Of a stretch of 64,000 nucleotides of DNA, positions 8,683 through 17,252 are shown in pieces. Source of the stretch: JAEUOS01 sp040382235 (GTDB lineage Bacteria > Pseudomonadota > Gammaproteobacteria > Burkholderiales > JAEUOS01); contig JBEIFV010000004.1 in NCBI GenBank assembly GCA_040382235.1, positions 1 through 64,000 on the forward strand. Reading direction: 5' to 3'. The position numbers were made by a program, and so were the translations under genes. The notes below the pieces were generated by a model. It saw only the letters and a list, made by a program, of their open reading frames with translations, was not told the origin of the DNA and did no database searches. Within the stretch, counting starts at the first letter, position 1, and each line of letters opens with the position of its first letter.

Positions 8683-9761
8683 TTGCCGCCTCCAGTCAAG
8701 GGCTTCTGCTTGAAGGGCCACATCAGGAAATAGGCTTGCACTCGCCGCCAGATGCCGGCCAGGCCCTGTGGCTCGAACACCAGGAACAGGATCATCACCA
8801 GCCCGAAGGCCGCATAGTTGATGGCGAATACCGCGTTTTGCAGGCCGCGCATTTGCGGCAGCGCGGCACTGACCAGGCCGACCAGCCATTCGATGCCGTA
8901 GGGAAATAGGGTCACGAACACCGCGCCCATCACCGCGCCGGCGATCGAGCCCATGCCGCCGATGATCACCATCGCCACATACTGGATCGACAGGAACAAT
9001 GAAAACGCCTCGCCCGACACGAAGCCGCGGTAATAGGCGAACAGGCAACCGAGCATCGCGGTGATGGTCGAACTCGCCACGAAGGCCAGGAGCTTGTAGC
9101 GCGGCACGTCGATGCCGAGCGCCTCGGCCACCGCTTCCCGCCCGTGCAGCGCTCGCCAGGCGCGACCGGTGCGTGCGCGCAGCCAGTTGAGGGCAATCAG
9201 GATGGTGCCGGCAGCAGCGATCAGGAACACCACGTACCAGGCGCGGCCATCGGCCAGTTCCCAGCCGAACAGGCGCGGCGGATCAATCACGATGCCGGTG
9301 GAGAAGCCGCGCCGGGTTTCGTACTCATGCCCGAGGTAGATCACGATGAAATGCAGCGCCAGCGTGCTGACCGCGAGATACAGGCCGCGCAGCCGCAGCG
9401 AAGGCAAGCCAAAGATGATCCCGAGCAAGGCCCCGGTGGCCGCGGAGGCCGGCAAGGTCAGCCAGATCGACGCATCGATTTCCTTCACCAGGATACCGGT
9501 GCAAAACGCGCCGGCTGCCATCAGACCGGCGTGCCCGAGGGAAATCTGGCCGGCAAATCCGGTGAGCAACATCAGGGCCACCGCGCCGATCACCGCCAGC
9601 AAGGTCTGGTTGGCCAGGTCGAGGACGAAGGCATTGGCGACCCACGGCAGGGCCAGCAGGGCGCAGCCAAACAGCACGCATGCGACGCGCTGGAAGCGCG
9701 TGTCGATGAGCCGCGTGTCCTGGCTGTAGCGGGTGCGGAAATAGCCGCTGGCGTGGGGCAT
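8679..9761 (-). CDS. livM: ABC transporter permease LivM
   Basis: 360 residues from the ATG at 9761, giving MPHASGYFRTRYSQDTRL, the usual LivM start; the frame is open 13 codons further up. About ten hydrophobic segments are present, with GFAGQISLGHAGLMAAGA (the LivM/LivH Q-loop contact region) and RAWRALHGREAVAEALGID (the EAA-like loop that docks on the ATPases). Inner-membrane half of the import channel. It follows livH by 16 bases and overlaps the livF start. Confidence 0.92.
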   Translation of the reverse strand: MPHASGYFRTRYSQDTRLIDTRFQRVACVLFGCALLALPWVANAFVLDLANQTLLAVIGAVALMLLTGFAGQISLGHAGLMAAGAFCTGILVKEIDASIWLTLPASAATGALLGIIFGLPSLRLRGLYLAVSTLALHFIVIYLGHEYETRRGFSTGIVIDPPRLFGWELADGRAWYVVFLIAAAGTILIALNWLRARTGRAWRALHGREAVAEALGIDVPRYKLLAFVASSTITAMLGCLFAYYRGFVSGEAFSLFLSIQYVAMVIIGGMGSIAGAVMGAVFVTLFPYGIEWLVGLVSAALPQMRGLQNAVFAINYAAFGLVMILFLVFEPQGLAGIWRRVQAYFLMWPFKQKPLTGGGN

Positions 9762-9777
9762 TTTGTGTGGACAGACC

Positions 9778-10650
9778 CTAGACGCGGTCCAGTTCTTCAC
9801 GCGAGCCGAACAGGCCCCAGGGCCGCACGATCAGCATCGCCGTCAGCACCAGAAACGGCACCACGTCCGACAGCAGCGGATCGACATAGTGAATCAGCAG
9901 CACCTCGGCGGCGGCGACGATCAAGGCGCCGCACAGCGCACCGACCAGGCTATCGAGCCCGCCGACTAAGGCCGCCGGAAAGGCCTTGAGGCCGATGGTG
10001 GCCATGGTGGCATCGAGTCCGGAATCGCAAGCGATCAGGATGCCGGTGAGGCCGCCGGTGAATACGGCGATCCCCCAGGCCAGGGCATAGACGGCATGCA
10101 GATTGATGCCGCGCTGCGCCGCCAGGCGCGGGTTTTGCCCGGCCGCGCGCATGGCGATGCCGTAGCGACTGCGCGTCAGGAAGACCCACAACGAGAGATA
10201 GACCGCCAAGTTCATGAGCACCAGCAACACGCTGATGGTGGAAAGGCGTGCGCCACCCGGCAAGATGACCACCGGATTTTCGAAGCCGAGCAGGCGGGCC
10301 GGGTGTTGCACCTGCGCCGACCATATCAGCACCATCGCCCCGCGCAACAGTATGCCCAGCGCGATGGTGGCCAGTACCGCGGCCAGAACGGCCTCGCCGG
10401 TCATGCGCCGCATCAGCGCCCAATAGACCAGGGCACCGGTGGCTGCGGCGAGCAGTGCCGCGGCGAGCAGGGCGATTGCGGGCTGCGCGGCAAACAGGGA
10501 GGCGGTGGTGACCAGCCCGTAGGCGCCCAGCATCATCAGCTCACCGTGTGCCAGCGACAGCACCCGGCTGACCCGATAGATCAGCACATAGCCGCAACTG
10601 ATCAGTGCATAGATCGAGGCGAGGACAAGAATGTTGACGGCCAGCTGCAT
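9778..10650 (-). CDS. livH: ABC transporter permease LivH
   Basis: 290 residues, hydrophobic throughout, about eight membrane spans. YVLIYRVSRVLSLAHGELMML near residues 21-41 is the typical LivH N-terminal signature; RYGIAMRAAGQNPRLAAQRGI near 160-180 is the cytoplasmic coupling loop, and GLKAFPAALVGGLDSLVGA follows. It pairs with LivM. A 128-base purine-rich gap separates it from the binding-protein gene upstream, which may allow higher expression of the receptor than of the membrane parts. Confidence 0.92.
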   Translation of the reverse strand: MQLAVNILVLASIYALISCGYVLIYRVSRVLSLAHGELMMLGAYGLVTTASLFAAQPAIALLAAALLAAATGALVYWALMRRMTGEAVLAAVLATIALGILLRGAMVLIWSAQVQHPARLLGFENPVVILPGGARLSTISVLLVLMNLAVYLSLWVFLTRSRYGIAMRAAGQNPRLAAQRGINLHAVYALAWGIAVFTGGLTGILIACDSGLDATMATIGLKAFPAALVGGLDSLVGALCGALIVAAAEVLLIHYVDPLLSDVVPFLVLTAMLIVRPWGLFGSREELDRV

Positions 10651-10778
10651 GGTTCAGGTGCGCGGTGAGGGGCGGTGAGGGGAGATGGGGGTGCGCGGAG
10701 AGACGGCAAAGGCCGGCAAGCGGGCGAGCGTCACGGCGGCGGCGGCTGAACCGGCGCCGCGCCCGCGCCTCGGTGGCC

Positions 10779-11972
10779 TTACTTCACCTCGATCGCGGTC
10801 CAGTCCTTGACGCGCGTGATCGCACCTTTGGCGGTGTCCCACTTGTAGACGCGGTAGTGCTGGCGGGTGCGAAAGTGGTTGTCGCGGGTCCATTCGATCG
10901 GCCCGCCGCGCAGGCCCTTGGTATCGACCTTGAGATTGCTCATCGACGCCTGCACCTTGGCGGCGCTGGTCGGCCAGCCTGCGCCCTTGAGCGCCGCCTC
11001 CAGCACCAGCCCGGCGATATAGCCTTCCGACAACTGCGTGATCGGATAGTTGAGATTGGCGCGGTGCATCACGGCGCGCAACTCCGCCTGGATCGGCAGG
11101 TTGTCCTGAAAAAAGGCGTTGGTGCCGAATACATACAGTTCATTGTCCTTCAGGCGCGCAAGCTCGTCTTCGGCGTTGAGATGGGCGTAGGCGATGTAGC
11201 GGCCATTCCAGCCCAGGCGGCGCAGGGATTCGAAAGTACGTACCTGTGTCACCCACGGCGCCCAGGAATAGACCCAGTTCGGGTTGGCTTCCTTGAGCTT
11301 GGTGGCAAACGGCGTGTAGTCAGGCGTGGGCGGCGGCACGATCTGCTTGTCGACCGGCGTCATGCCCATGGTCTTGGAGAGTCCCTCGGCATAGTCGATC
11401 TCGCCACGCGATAGCGGAATCGCCATCGCCGAAAAGCCGATCCTGACCGGTTCCTTCGCCAGTTCCTTCACTGCGGCCAGCGCCATCTGGCTGTCGTACT
11501 GCGCACCAAAGGCGGTCGAGCAGAATTGCAGCGGATCGGCCGGCGGGTAGGTTTCCTTCGGGCATACCGCGCCGGCATAAAACACCGGCACGTTGGCGCG
11601 CTTGGCCTCGGCCACCATCGGTGCATAGGTCGACGACAGGCTCGAATTGATCAGCATCACCACCTTGTCCTGCGTGAGCAGTTTCTTGGCGTCCGCCGCC
11701 GCCTTGGAAGCCTCGCCCTGGTTGTCGCTGATGACCAGCCGGACCTGCCTGCCGTTGACGCCGCCTTTGCCGTTGATGTGGTCGACATAAGCGCGCATCG
11801 CCTCGATCACCGGCGCGTAGGTCGCGGCGGCCGAACCGGTCATCGCTGCGGAGACGCCAACGACGTAGGCATCCTGGGCTGCCGCCGCCAGCGGGACACA
11901 TAGAGCGGATGCGGCAAGGGCCACTTTCGCCAGGGACTTCATGGGAGGCGGTTTACGCAATATACGTTGCAT
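10779..11972 (-). CDS. Periplasmic substrate-binding protein of the Liv/HAAT ABC transporter (LivK-like)
   Basis: 397 residues with a signal peptide ending near LAAAAQDA. The type I periplasmic-binding fold is visible in VGVSAAMTGSAAATY, YVDHINGKGGVNGRQVRLVI (the conserved domain I segment) and AANVPV-like VAEAKRANVPVFY. The start at 11972 is preferred because GGAGAA lies five bases before it; a second ATG ten codons in gives a shorter signal peptide. It captures the solute for LivHMGF. Members of this branch bind amino acids, amides, aromatic acids or acyl compounds; the gene lies between an acyl-CoA ligase and the permeases. Confidence 0.9.
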   Translation of the reverse strand: MQRILRKPPPMKSLAKVALAASALCVPLAAAAQDAYVVGVSAAMTGSAAATYAPVIEAMRAYVDHINGKGGVNGRQVRLVISDNQGEASKAAADAKKLLTQDKVVMLINSSLSSTYAPMVAEAKRANVPVFYAGAVCPKETYPPADPLQFCSTAFGAQYDSQMALAAVKELAKEPVRIGFSAMAIPLSRGEIDYAEGLSKTMGMTPVDKQIVPPPTPDYTPFATKLKEANPNWVYSWAPWVTQVRTFESLRRLGWNGRYIAYAHLNAEDELARLKDNELYVFGTNAFFQDNLPIQAELRAVMHRANLNYPITQLSEGYIAGLVLEAALKGAGWPTSAAKVQASMSNLKVDTKGLRGGPIEWTRDNHFRTRQHYRVYKWDTAKGAITRVKDWTAIEVK

Positions 11973-11998
11973 GCTTGTTCTCCATTTGGGGTGAGGTT

Positions 11999-13879
11999 TC
12001 AGGCAATCAGGCTGGCCCCGGCGGCTTGGGCCAGCGCACGTTCTTCGTCGTCTTCGTACATCGATTCGACCAGTGCTTCGAAGCGCTGGATCATCAGCGC
12101 GCGTTTCAATTTGCGCGTCGGCGTGACCGGTTCGCCCTCTTCCTCCGGGTCAAGCTGCTTGGGCAGGATGCGAAAACGTTTGATCTGCTCGACCCGCGCA
12201 AGCAGGGCATTGGCGCGTTCGATTTCGCCGGCGATCAGGGCGTGTACCCGCGGTTCCGCGGTCAGGCTGGTAAAGCCGGTGTAGGAAACGGCATGGGCAC
12301 GCGCCCAGTCGGCCACGGTATCGGCATCGATTTCGATCAATGCGGTCAGGTACTTGCGCGCATGCCCGACGACCATGGCCTCGCCCACGTACGCGCTGCC
12401 GCGCAGGATGTTCTCGATGTACGAGGGGGAAATGGTCTTGCCGCCGGCGGTGACGATGAAGTCACGCGCGCGATCGACCAGCTTCAAATGACCGGGCTGG
12501 CTGTCATCCCAGGCGCCCACATCGCCGGTGGCCAACCAACCCTCGCGCCACGCGGCGGCGCTCGCTTCCGGCTGATTCCAGTAGCCGTCGAACACATGCC
12601 CGCCCTTGAGCAGGATCTCGCCATTGTCGGCATCGAGCCTGATTTCCCAGCCGTCGGCCAGGGTGCCGACGTTGCCGGGCCGCGGAAACGGTCCGCGCTG
12701 GCCCGAGATGATGGCGCCTGCTTCTTCGGTCTGGCCGTAGACCTCGCATACGTTGACACCAAGAATCTGCCAGAACGCCGCGGTTTCCGGCGACAGCGCC
12801 GCGCCGCCGGCAATCACCAGGCGCAGGCGGTCGAAACCCAGCTTGGCCAGCATCGGCTTGAACGACACCAGCCGGCACGCCGCATACAGTGGCGAGGAAA
12901 CCGGCCCGTCCTCCCAGCGGGCGCGCGCATGCTTGCGGCCGATGCGCATGGCCGCTTCATGCACTGCGCGCTTGGTGGGCGAGGTATTGGCAATGCCGAT
13001 CAACACCTGGGCCGCGAATTTCTGCAGATAGCGCGGCACCAGCACCAGGAAATCCGGCGCCACTTCATGCAGCGTGGTGGCGAGATCGGCGACGCTCTCG
13101 CCGAAATGCGGCACCACGCCGGCGATCAGCGGAAGCGTGATCGCAAGGTCACGACCGAGCACATGGCAGAGCGGCAGGAACACCACGGTGCGCAATCCGG
13201 CTTGGTCAAGCAGCGGGTAGTGCAGCACCATGTTGGCGGCGCCGGCGAGATGTCGTCCGTGCGAGACCAGCGCCCCTTTGGGCGCGCCGGTGGTGCCCGA
13301 GGTGTAGACGATGAAGGCCGGATCATCCGGCCCGATGCGGTCGACCCGCTGTTCGAGGCGGGCGAGCAGTTCCGCATCTTCAAGCGTGTTGGCCATCAGC
13401 GTGTCGTAGAGCACGAGGCGCGCATCGTCATAGGCGAACATCGCGGTCGGATCGATGACCACGATCGCCGCAAGTGCGTCCAGTTGCGGCGCCAGCGGCA
13501 ATACCTTGTCGACGTACTCCTGGTTTTCAGCCACGAACAGCTTGGCGCCACCGTCGCGCATCTGGTGTTCGAGTTCCGCTACCGAAGCGGTCGGGTAAAT
13601 GCCGTAGGTGATGGCGCCCAATGCCTGCGCCGCAAGGTCGCACACCAGCCATTGTTCGCAGGCGTCGCCCATGATGGCGACGCGGTCACCCTTCACGACG
13701 CCCTGCGCGGCGAAACCTTCCGCCAGCCGCGCTGTGGCCAGTGCCAGCGCCCGCCAGCTGCGCTCTTCATACAATCCCAGGCGCTTGGCGCGCAGCGCAA
13801 TGCGCGCCGGCTCGGCCCGTGCGCGCTCGCACAGCAGTCGCGGTGCGGTACTTTGACGCAGCCTTTCGGTACTGTGCAT
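11999..13879 (-). CDS. AMP-dependent acyl-CoA synthetase/ligase (long-chain/aromatic type)
   Basis: 626 residues, ANL superfamily. Phosphate-binding motif YTSGTTGAPKG at 192-202, then VYGQTEEAG (A5 region), a WLATGDVGAWD segment, LVDRARDFIVTAGGK (A8 hinge) and a C-terminal TPTRKLKR with the likely adenylating lysine. It converts a carboxylate plus ATP and CoA into acyl-CoA, typically trapping an imported acid. First structural gene of the Liv operon, 26 bases upstream of the binding-protein gene and just after the TetR gene. The FadD15/long-chain-like layout fits fatty, aryl-alkanoic or cinnamic acids equally well. Confidence 0.9.
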   Translation of the reverse strand: MHSTERLRQSTAPRLLCERARAEPARIALRAKRLGLYEERSWRALALATARLAEGFAAQGVVKGDRVAIMGDACEQWLVCDLAAQALGAITYGIYPTASVAELEHQMRDGGAKLFVAENQEYVDKVLPLAPQLDALAAIVVIDPTAMFAYDDARLVLYDTLMANTLEDAELLARLEQRVDRIGPDDPAFIVYTSGTTGAPKGALVSHGRHLAGAANMVLHYPLLDQAGLRTVVFLPLCHVLGRDLAITLPLIAGVVPHFGESVADLATTLHEVAPDFLVLVPRYLQKFAAQVLIGIANTSPTKRAVHEAAMRIGRKHARARWEDGPVSSPLYAACRLVSFKPMLAKLGFDRLRLVIAGGAALSPETAAFWQILGVNVCEVYGQTEEAGAIISGQRGPFPRPGNVGTLADGWEIRLDADNGEILLKGGHVFDGYWNQPEASAAAWREGWLATGDVGAWDDSQPGHLKLVDRARDFIVTAGGKTISPSYIENILRGSAYVGEAMVVGHARKYLTALIEIDADTVADWARAHAVSYTGFTSLTAEPRVHALIAGEIERANALLARVEQIKRFRILPKQLDPEEEGEPVTPTRKLKRALMIQRFEALVESMYEDDEERALAQAAGASLIA

Positions 13880-13931
13880 GCGCTGGCGTGTTTGTCTATA
13901 GCTCTATTGAATTTGGATTGTACCGGCTTCG

Positions 13932-14642
13932 CTACCCAGGCCGGCTCGTGTGTTGCGGCGCGCGCTGGCGGCCGCCCGCGGCGGCGCTCCGCGGCGACTT
14001 CGCCGCCGGCCCTCGCGTTTCCAATCCCCGCAGGAGCAGGCCGCAGAAAGACTCCGTGGTGCTCGCTACACTGGCGCCGCGCCGTGTCTTGATCCATTTG
14101 GTCGCTTCATTGCACATGCCCAACAGCGCCAGCGTGGCCAGGCGCGGGTTGGTGCCTGCCGCAAACTCGCCAGCCGCCACGCCTTCGCGTATCACCCGCT
14201 CGATGACTTTCTCGTAGGCGCGCGCGCTGCGCCCGATGGCCTTGCGGCTGGCCGCCGGCAAATGCTGGCGTTCGGTCAGGAACACCTTGGTGTAGTTCGG
14301 GCGCACATCGTTCGACCCGAGATGGCGGCTGACGATGGCGGCGACCCGCAGGCCGGCGGTTTGGCGACGCGCCGCGATTCCCTGCGCGAATTCCAGAAAC
14401 CCTTCGACGCCCAGTTTGCACACCTGTGCAAGGCCATCTTCCTTTGAATGCAGGTAGTAGTAGAGGCTGGCCTGCCGCATGCCCAGGCGTTTGGCAATAT
14501 CCTGGGTAGAGGCGCCGTGGTAGCTCTTTTCGGCAAACACGGCGGCGGCGGCGTCGATGATTTCGGCCGCGCGGCGTTTCGGGCCGGGCGCAGCGCCGCT
14601 ATCGGAGGAGGTGGTCGTGGAGATTATTCTAGCCATCGTCAA
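13932..14642 (-). CDS. TetR/AcrR family transcriptional regulator
   Basis: 236 residues. The N-terminal HTH is plain: RAAEIIDAAAAVFAEKSYHG (24-43) followed by STQDIAKRLGMRQASLYYYL (45-64). The C-terminal ligand domain is generic, with a basic, disordered tail. It lies upstream of the acyl-CoA ligase on the same strand with a 52-base gap, and diverges from the ABC_sub_bind receptor gene. The likely role is repression of the ligase/Liv operon, lifted by the substrate or its CoA ester, as for FadR/PaaR-type TetR proteins; this is inferred from position. Confidence 0.88.
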   Translation of the reverse strand: MTMARIISTTTSSDSGAAPGPKRRAAEIIDAAAAVFAEKSYHGASTQDIAKRLGMRQASLYYYLHSKEDGLAQVCKLGVEGFLEFAQGIAARRQTAGLRVAAIVSRHLGSNDVRPNYTKVFLTERQHLPAASRKAIGRSARAYEKVIERVIREGVAAGEFAAGTNPRLATLALLGMCNEATKWIKTRRGASVASTTESFCGLLLRGLETRGPAAKSPRSAAAGGRQRAPQHTSRPG

Positions 14643-14747
14643 AGCTTACGACATCGTGCGATGCTTTGGCGACCAGCGAGAACTGCCATGTCAGTGGTCC
14701 CGAGCCGTGTGGCTGCCATAATGTGTGCCTGCAGAGGGGGCGGGTTA

Positions 14748-15725
14748 ATGAAAGAGCGTCGCAGACTGATTGTTGCAATGGGTGCGGTTGTGCTCACCAT
14801 ACCGCTGGCAGTTGTCGCCCAGACGCAGGGCGCGAAGCCTGCACGCATCGGAATACTGGGCCCCGGCTCGGCCGCCAGTAACGCGGGTTTTCTCGCCGCC
14901 TTGCAGGCGGAACTGCGTGCGCTGGGCTATGTCGAAGGCAAGAATATCGCGCTTGAACCTCGCTGGATCGAGGCTGCGCTGGACCGGCTTCCCGCTCTCG
15001 CCGCCGAACTGGTTGGCCTCAAGGTGGACGCCATCCTTGCGGTTCAGACACCCGCTGCACAGGCCGCAAAACAGGCGACCAGAGCCATTCCGATCATCAT
15101 GGCCGGGGTCGCCGATCCGGTGGCCTCAGGTCTGATTGCCAGCCTGGCGCGCCCGGGTGGCAACATTACCGGCCTGTCGGGTGCAACCAGTGACCTGGCC
15201 GCCAAGACGCTCGAACTTCTGCGCGACATGTTGCCCGCGACCAAGCGCGTGGGCGTACTGGCGAATTCCGCCGATCCATTCTCCAAGGTGTTCGTCGAAC
15301 GCGTTGAGCTCGCGGGCCGGCATTTGGGCATCGACTTGATGATCATCCAGGTTCGTGGCGAGGAGGGGCTGGAGGCGGTGTTTGAGGAAATGACCAAGGC
15401 CAAGGCAGGTGCCGTCATCGTGCAGCCCAGCCTTCCGCTGAAGCGCGCGGCCGATCTGGCAATCAAATATCGCCTGGCGTCGGCCTCACCTTTGAGTGGA
15501 TTTACCGACAATGGCGGACTGCTGGATTACGCGTCAAATCAGGCAGAGCGGTTTCGAAACATCGCCTTCTACATAGACAAGATACTGAAGGGCGCGAAGC
15601 CGGCTGACTTGCCGGTGCAGCAACCGAGACGTTTCGAGATGGTCGTCAATCTGAAGACGGCCAAGGCAATCGGCCTGACGGTGCCGGAAGGCTTTCTTGT
15701 GCGCGCGGACAAGGTGATCGAGTAG
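14748..15725 (+). CDS. ABC transporter substrate-binding protein, ABC_sub_bind (PF04392) family
   Basis: 325 residues. Signal peptide MKERRRLIVAMGAVVLTIPLAVVA; mature part with ARIGILGPGS, LRALGYVEGKNIALEPRW (the family hallmark), IPIIMAGVADPVASGLIASL and ARPGGNITGLSG, then GGLLDYASN and the C-terminal FEMVVNLKTAKAIGL. These proteins resemble tryptophan/tyrosine ABC binding proteins and often occur as orphans, as here, with no permease nearby. The ATG at 14748 is chosen for the signal peptide although the frame is open upstream. A truncated relative lies 0.8 kb downstream on the other strand. Confidence 0.9.
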   Translation: MKERRRLIVAMGAVVLTIPLAVVAQTQGAKPARIGILGPGSAASNAGFLAALQAELRALGYVEGKNIALEPRWIEAALDRLPALAAELVGLKVDAILAVQTPAAQAAKQATRAIPIIMAGVADPVASGLIASLARPGGNITGLSGATSDLAAKTLELLRDMLPATKRVGVLANSADPFSKVFVERVELAGRHLGIDLMIIQVRGEEGLEAVFEEMTKAKAGAVIVQPSLPLKRAADLAIKYRLASASPLSGFTDNGGLLDYASNQAERFRNIAFYIDKILKGAKPADLPVQQPRRFEMVVNLKTAKAIGLTVPEGFLVRADKVIE

Positions 15726-15894
15726 GGCTTGCGCATACCCACAATCGGAGGCACAGGTTGACTGGGGCGCGGCGGGTCCAGTTGGGCGCAGGGAGCCGGG
15801 CCATTGCGCAGGCGGATGTCGGCTCTATCTCCACTAAGCCTGTTGGTTTTCCCATCCTTAACAATTCACAGTACGAGGGCAGAGCAGAAAATAG

Positions 15895-15923
15895 ACGAAA
15901 TTTCGTAGTTATTTCGCTACAAT
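15895..15923 (+). promoter_or_regulatory. Promoter and operator of the StbDE/RelBE-like module
   Basis: A perfect 12-bp palindrome ACGAAATTTCGT (15895-15906) covers the -35 region, and a strong -10 box TACAAT lies at 15918-15923, 17 bases beyond the ACGAAA half. The antitoxin ATG starts only seven bases after the -10 box, so transcription would start at or next to the A of the ATG and the mRNA may be leaderless. A palindrome over the -35 region is the standard site for antitoxin autoregulation. Confidence 0.65.
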
Positions 15924-15929
15924 AGGGCG

Positions 15930-16181
15930 ATGGATACCCTGCTTTCTACCCGCAGCATCGGCATTTCGGACCTTCGCGAATCGCCCGCCCGTGCGTTTAA
16001 GCAGGCGGACGAAATGGCCGTCGTCGTGCTCAATCACAATCGGCCTGCTGGTTACATCTTGTCCACACGCCTGATGGACGCGTTGCTCGATCAGGCTGCT
16101 GATCGCCTGATCACATCAAAGGCAGCGGCGCGCGTGGCGTCAGTCAAGCGCGCACGCAAAATCACGCTGGATGACCTATGA
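15930..16181 (+). CDS. Phd/YefM (StbD)-type antitoxin
   Basis: 83 residues. SIGISDLRESPARAFKQAD and VVVLNHNRPAGYIL match the Phd/YefM antitoxin fold, a dimeric DNA-binding N-terminus followed by a toxin-binding tail (RVASVKRARKITLDDL). It overlaps the toxin gene by 11 bases. The ATG is at or near the predicted transcription start and has only AGGG three bases away, so a leaderless start is likely. Antitoxins of this type bind their own promoter; the palindrome at 15895-15906 fits. Confidence 0.85.
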   Translation: MDTLLSTRSIGISDLRESPARAFKQADEMAVVVLNHNRPAGYILSTRLMDALLDQAADRLITSKAAARVASVKRARKITLDDL

Positions 16182-16455
16182 GCTCGCGATCCACTTACTC
16201 GCCGAAGCCGAGTGGGCGCGGCTTGATGAATCCGTAAAGCGCCGCTTCAAACGAAAGCTGGCGAAAGAGCTACTACAAAATCCGCGCGTCGCCAAGGATG
16301 CGCTGCATGGCGTGCCCGACTGTTTCAAGATCAAAATCACAACGCCACAATTTCGTCTGGCGTATCACGTCGATGAAAAGTCCCGGCTCGTGACGATTCT
16401 CGCCGTCAGTTCACGCGACGATGTATACGAATTGTTGCAGGCGCGGCGCGGTTGA
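16171..16455 (+). CDS. RelE/StbE-type mRNA interferase toxin
   Basis: 94 residues with the RelE/ParE fold pattern: LAEAEWARLDESVKRRFKRK (helices), LHGVPDCFKIKI, then FRLAYHVDEKSRLVTILAVS and a final helix RDDVYELLQARRG. The pattern G..D..K.....FRL.Y is that of StbE/YafQ-RelE toxins that cleave mRNA at the ribosome. It is the second gene of the module and overlaps the antitoxin, which fits translational coupling. Family assignment is good; activity has not been shown. Confidence 0.85.
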   Translation: MTYELAIHLLAEAEWARLDESVKRRFKRKLAKELLQNPRVAKDALHGVPDCFKIKITTPQFRLAYHVDEKSRLVTILAVSSRDDVYELLQARRG

Positions 16456-16535
16456 ACGCTGTGATGGTTGCCGCAACTGCCCCGCCACCACATCGTACGG
16501 CTGCGCGAGCCCGAGGCACGACCGAATCCGCCTAG

Positions 16536-16570
16536 GCGAGCCAGGCAGGCGCTCGCTCACTCGATCTCGC
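16536..16570. repeat. 35-bp direct repeat, left copy
   Basis: Matches 17740-17774 at 34 of 35 positions. The one difference changes the stop codon of the minus-strand reading (TGA here, TAA in the right copy). This copy contains the last codons of the truncated ABC_sub_bind gene and a small stem, GCGAGC/GCTCGC, just beyond its stop. The two copies bracket the truncated receptor and the VapBC module. Confidence 0.9.
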
Positions 16571-16832
16571 GAGTCACGCTCAGCATGAACGCTTCCGGGA
16601 ACTTGAGCCCGAGCGCCCGGGCAGTCTTCATGTTCACAACCAGGTCGAACTTGACCGGCTGCTCGATTAGCAGGTCGCCTGGTTTCGCGCCTTTGAAAAT
16701 CTTGTCGACGTGAGCGGCGGCGCGCCGAAAGCTATCCGTGAAGGAGGCGCCATATGCCATCAGCCCGCCCGCTTCCACGTAGGCGCTGCCCGGAAACAGG
16801 CCAGGCACTTTCAGGCGCGCAAGGTGTTCGGC
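16557..16832 (-). pseudogene. Truncated ABC_sub_bind-type substrate-binding protein (C-terminal fragment)
   Basis: Only about the last 90 codons remain. VEAGGLMAYGASFTDSFRRA, VDKIFKGAKPGDLLIEQP and FDLVVNMKTARALGL are the conserved C-terminal blocks of the family, the same as in the intact gene at 14.7 kb (GGLLDYASN, ILKGAKPADLPVQQP, FEMVVNLKTAKAIGL). A TGA at about 16830-16832 ends the frame upstream, and beyond it no signal peptide or N-terminal domain exists. Its 3' end lies in the left copy of the 35-bp repeat. A non-functional remnant. Confidence 0.85.
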
Positions 16833-16927
16833 TCAGGGGGCTTTCCATGTCCCACCTCAAAACCGGACAGATTACGTGCTACTGCCCCGGGCAACTCGTT
16901 TGCTACTGGCACCGGGTTTTCTTGCGG

Positions 16928-16956
16928 TTGACTTACATAGTAAGCCAAGTTAAGAT
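16928..16956 (+). promoter_or_regulatory. vapBC promoter and operator
   Basis: TTGACT (16928-16933), a 17-base spacer and TAAGAT (16951-16956) make a good sigma-70 promoter. The spacer holds the inverted repeat CTTAC-ATA-GTAAG (16932-16944), a likely operator for the AbrB-type antitoxin. The leader to the vapB ATG is about 25-30 bases. Confidence 0.75.
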
Positions 16957-16988
16957 CAAAGCCATTCACGCACTCCGGAAACCACTCT

Positions 16989-17252
16989 ATGTCGACGCTG
17001 CTAGTCTCCTCGAAAGGCCAGATTGTGTTGCCCGCCGCGCTGCGCCGCCGGCTTGGTATGGGCGCAGGTGCCAGGCTCGAAGTGCTCGAAGAATCGGACG
17101 GGCTGAAGCTGCGCGTCGTGCGGTCGGTCGCGACGGCCGACCTGACCGCGATGGCGGGGCTGGTCAAGGCGCCGGCGCGCGGCGTCCCGCGTCGCCTGCA
17201 GGACTTCGACCCGGCGTCACTGCTGACCCGCCCGCGGCGAGGCAGGCCATGA
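16989..17252 (+). CDS. vapB: AbrB/MazE-type antitoxin VapB
   Basis: 87 residues. The N-terminal swapped-hairpin DNA-binding domain is obvious: LLVSSKGQIVLPAALRRRLG (4-23) and ARLEVLEESDGLKLR. The C-terminal part, ending in RLQDFDPASLLTRP, would wrap around the toxin. Its stop overlaps the vapC start as ATGA, a coupled pair. A good promoter with a palindrome lies 33 bases upstream, which fits autoregulation by the VapBC complex. Confidence 0.9.
   Translation: MSTLLVSSKGQIVLPAALRRRLGMGAGARLEVLEESDGLKLRVVRSVATADLTAMAGLVKAPARGVPRRLQDFDPASLLTRPRRGRP

Noticed and set aside
11909..14092. Long plus-strand open frame of 727 codons
   Set aside because: It is antisense to the acyl-CoA ligase gene; composition is His/Gln/Arg-rich with no domain, the usual mirror of a high-GC gene.
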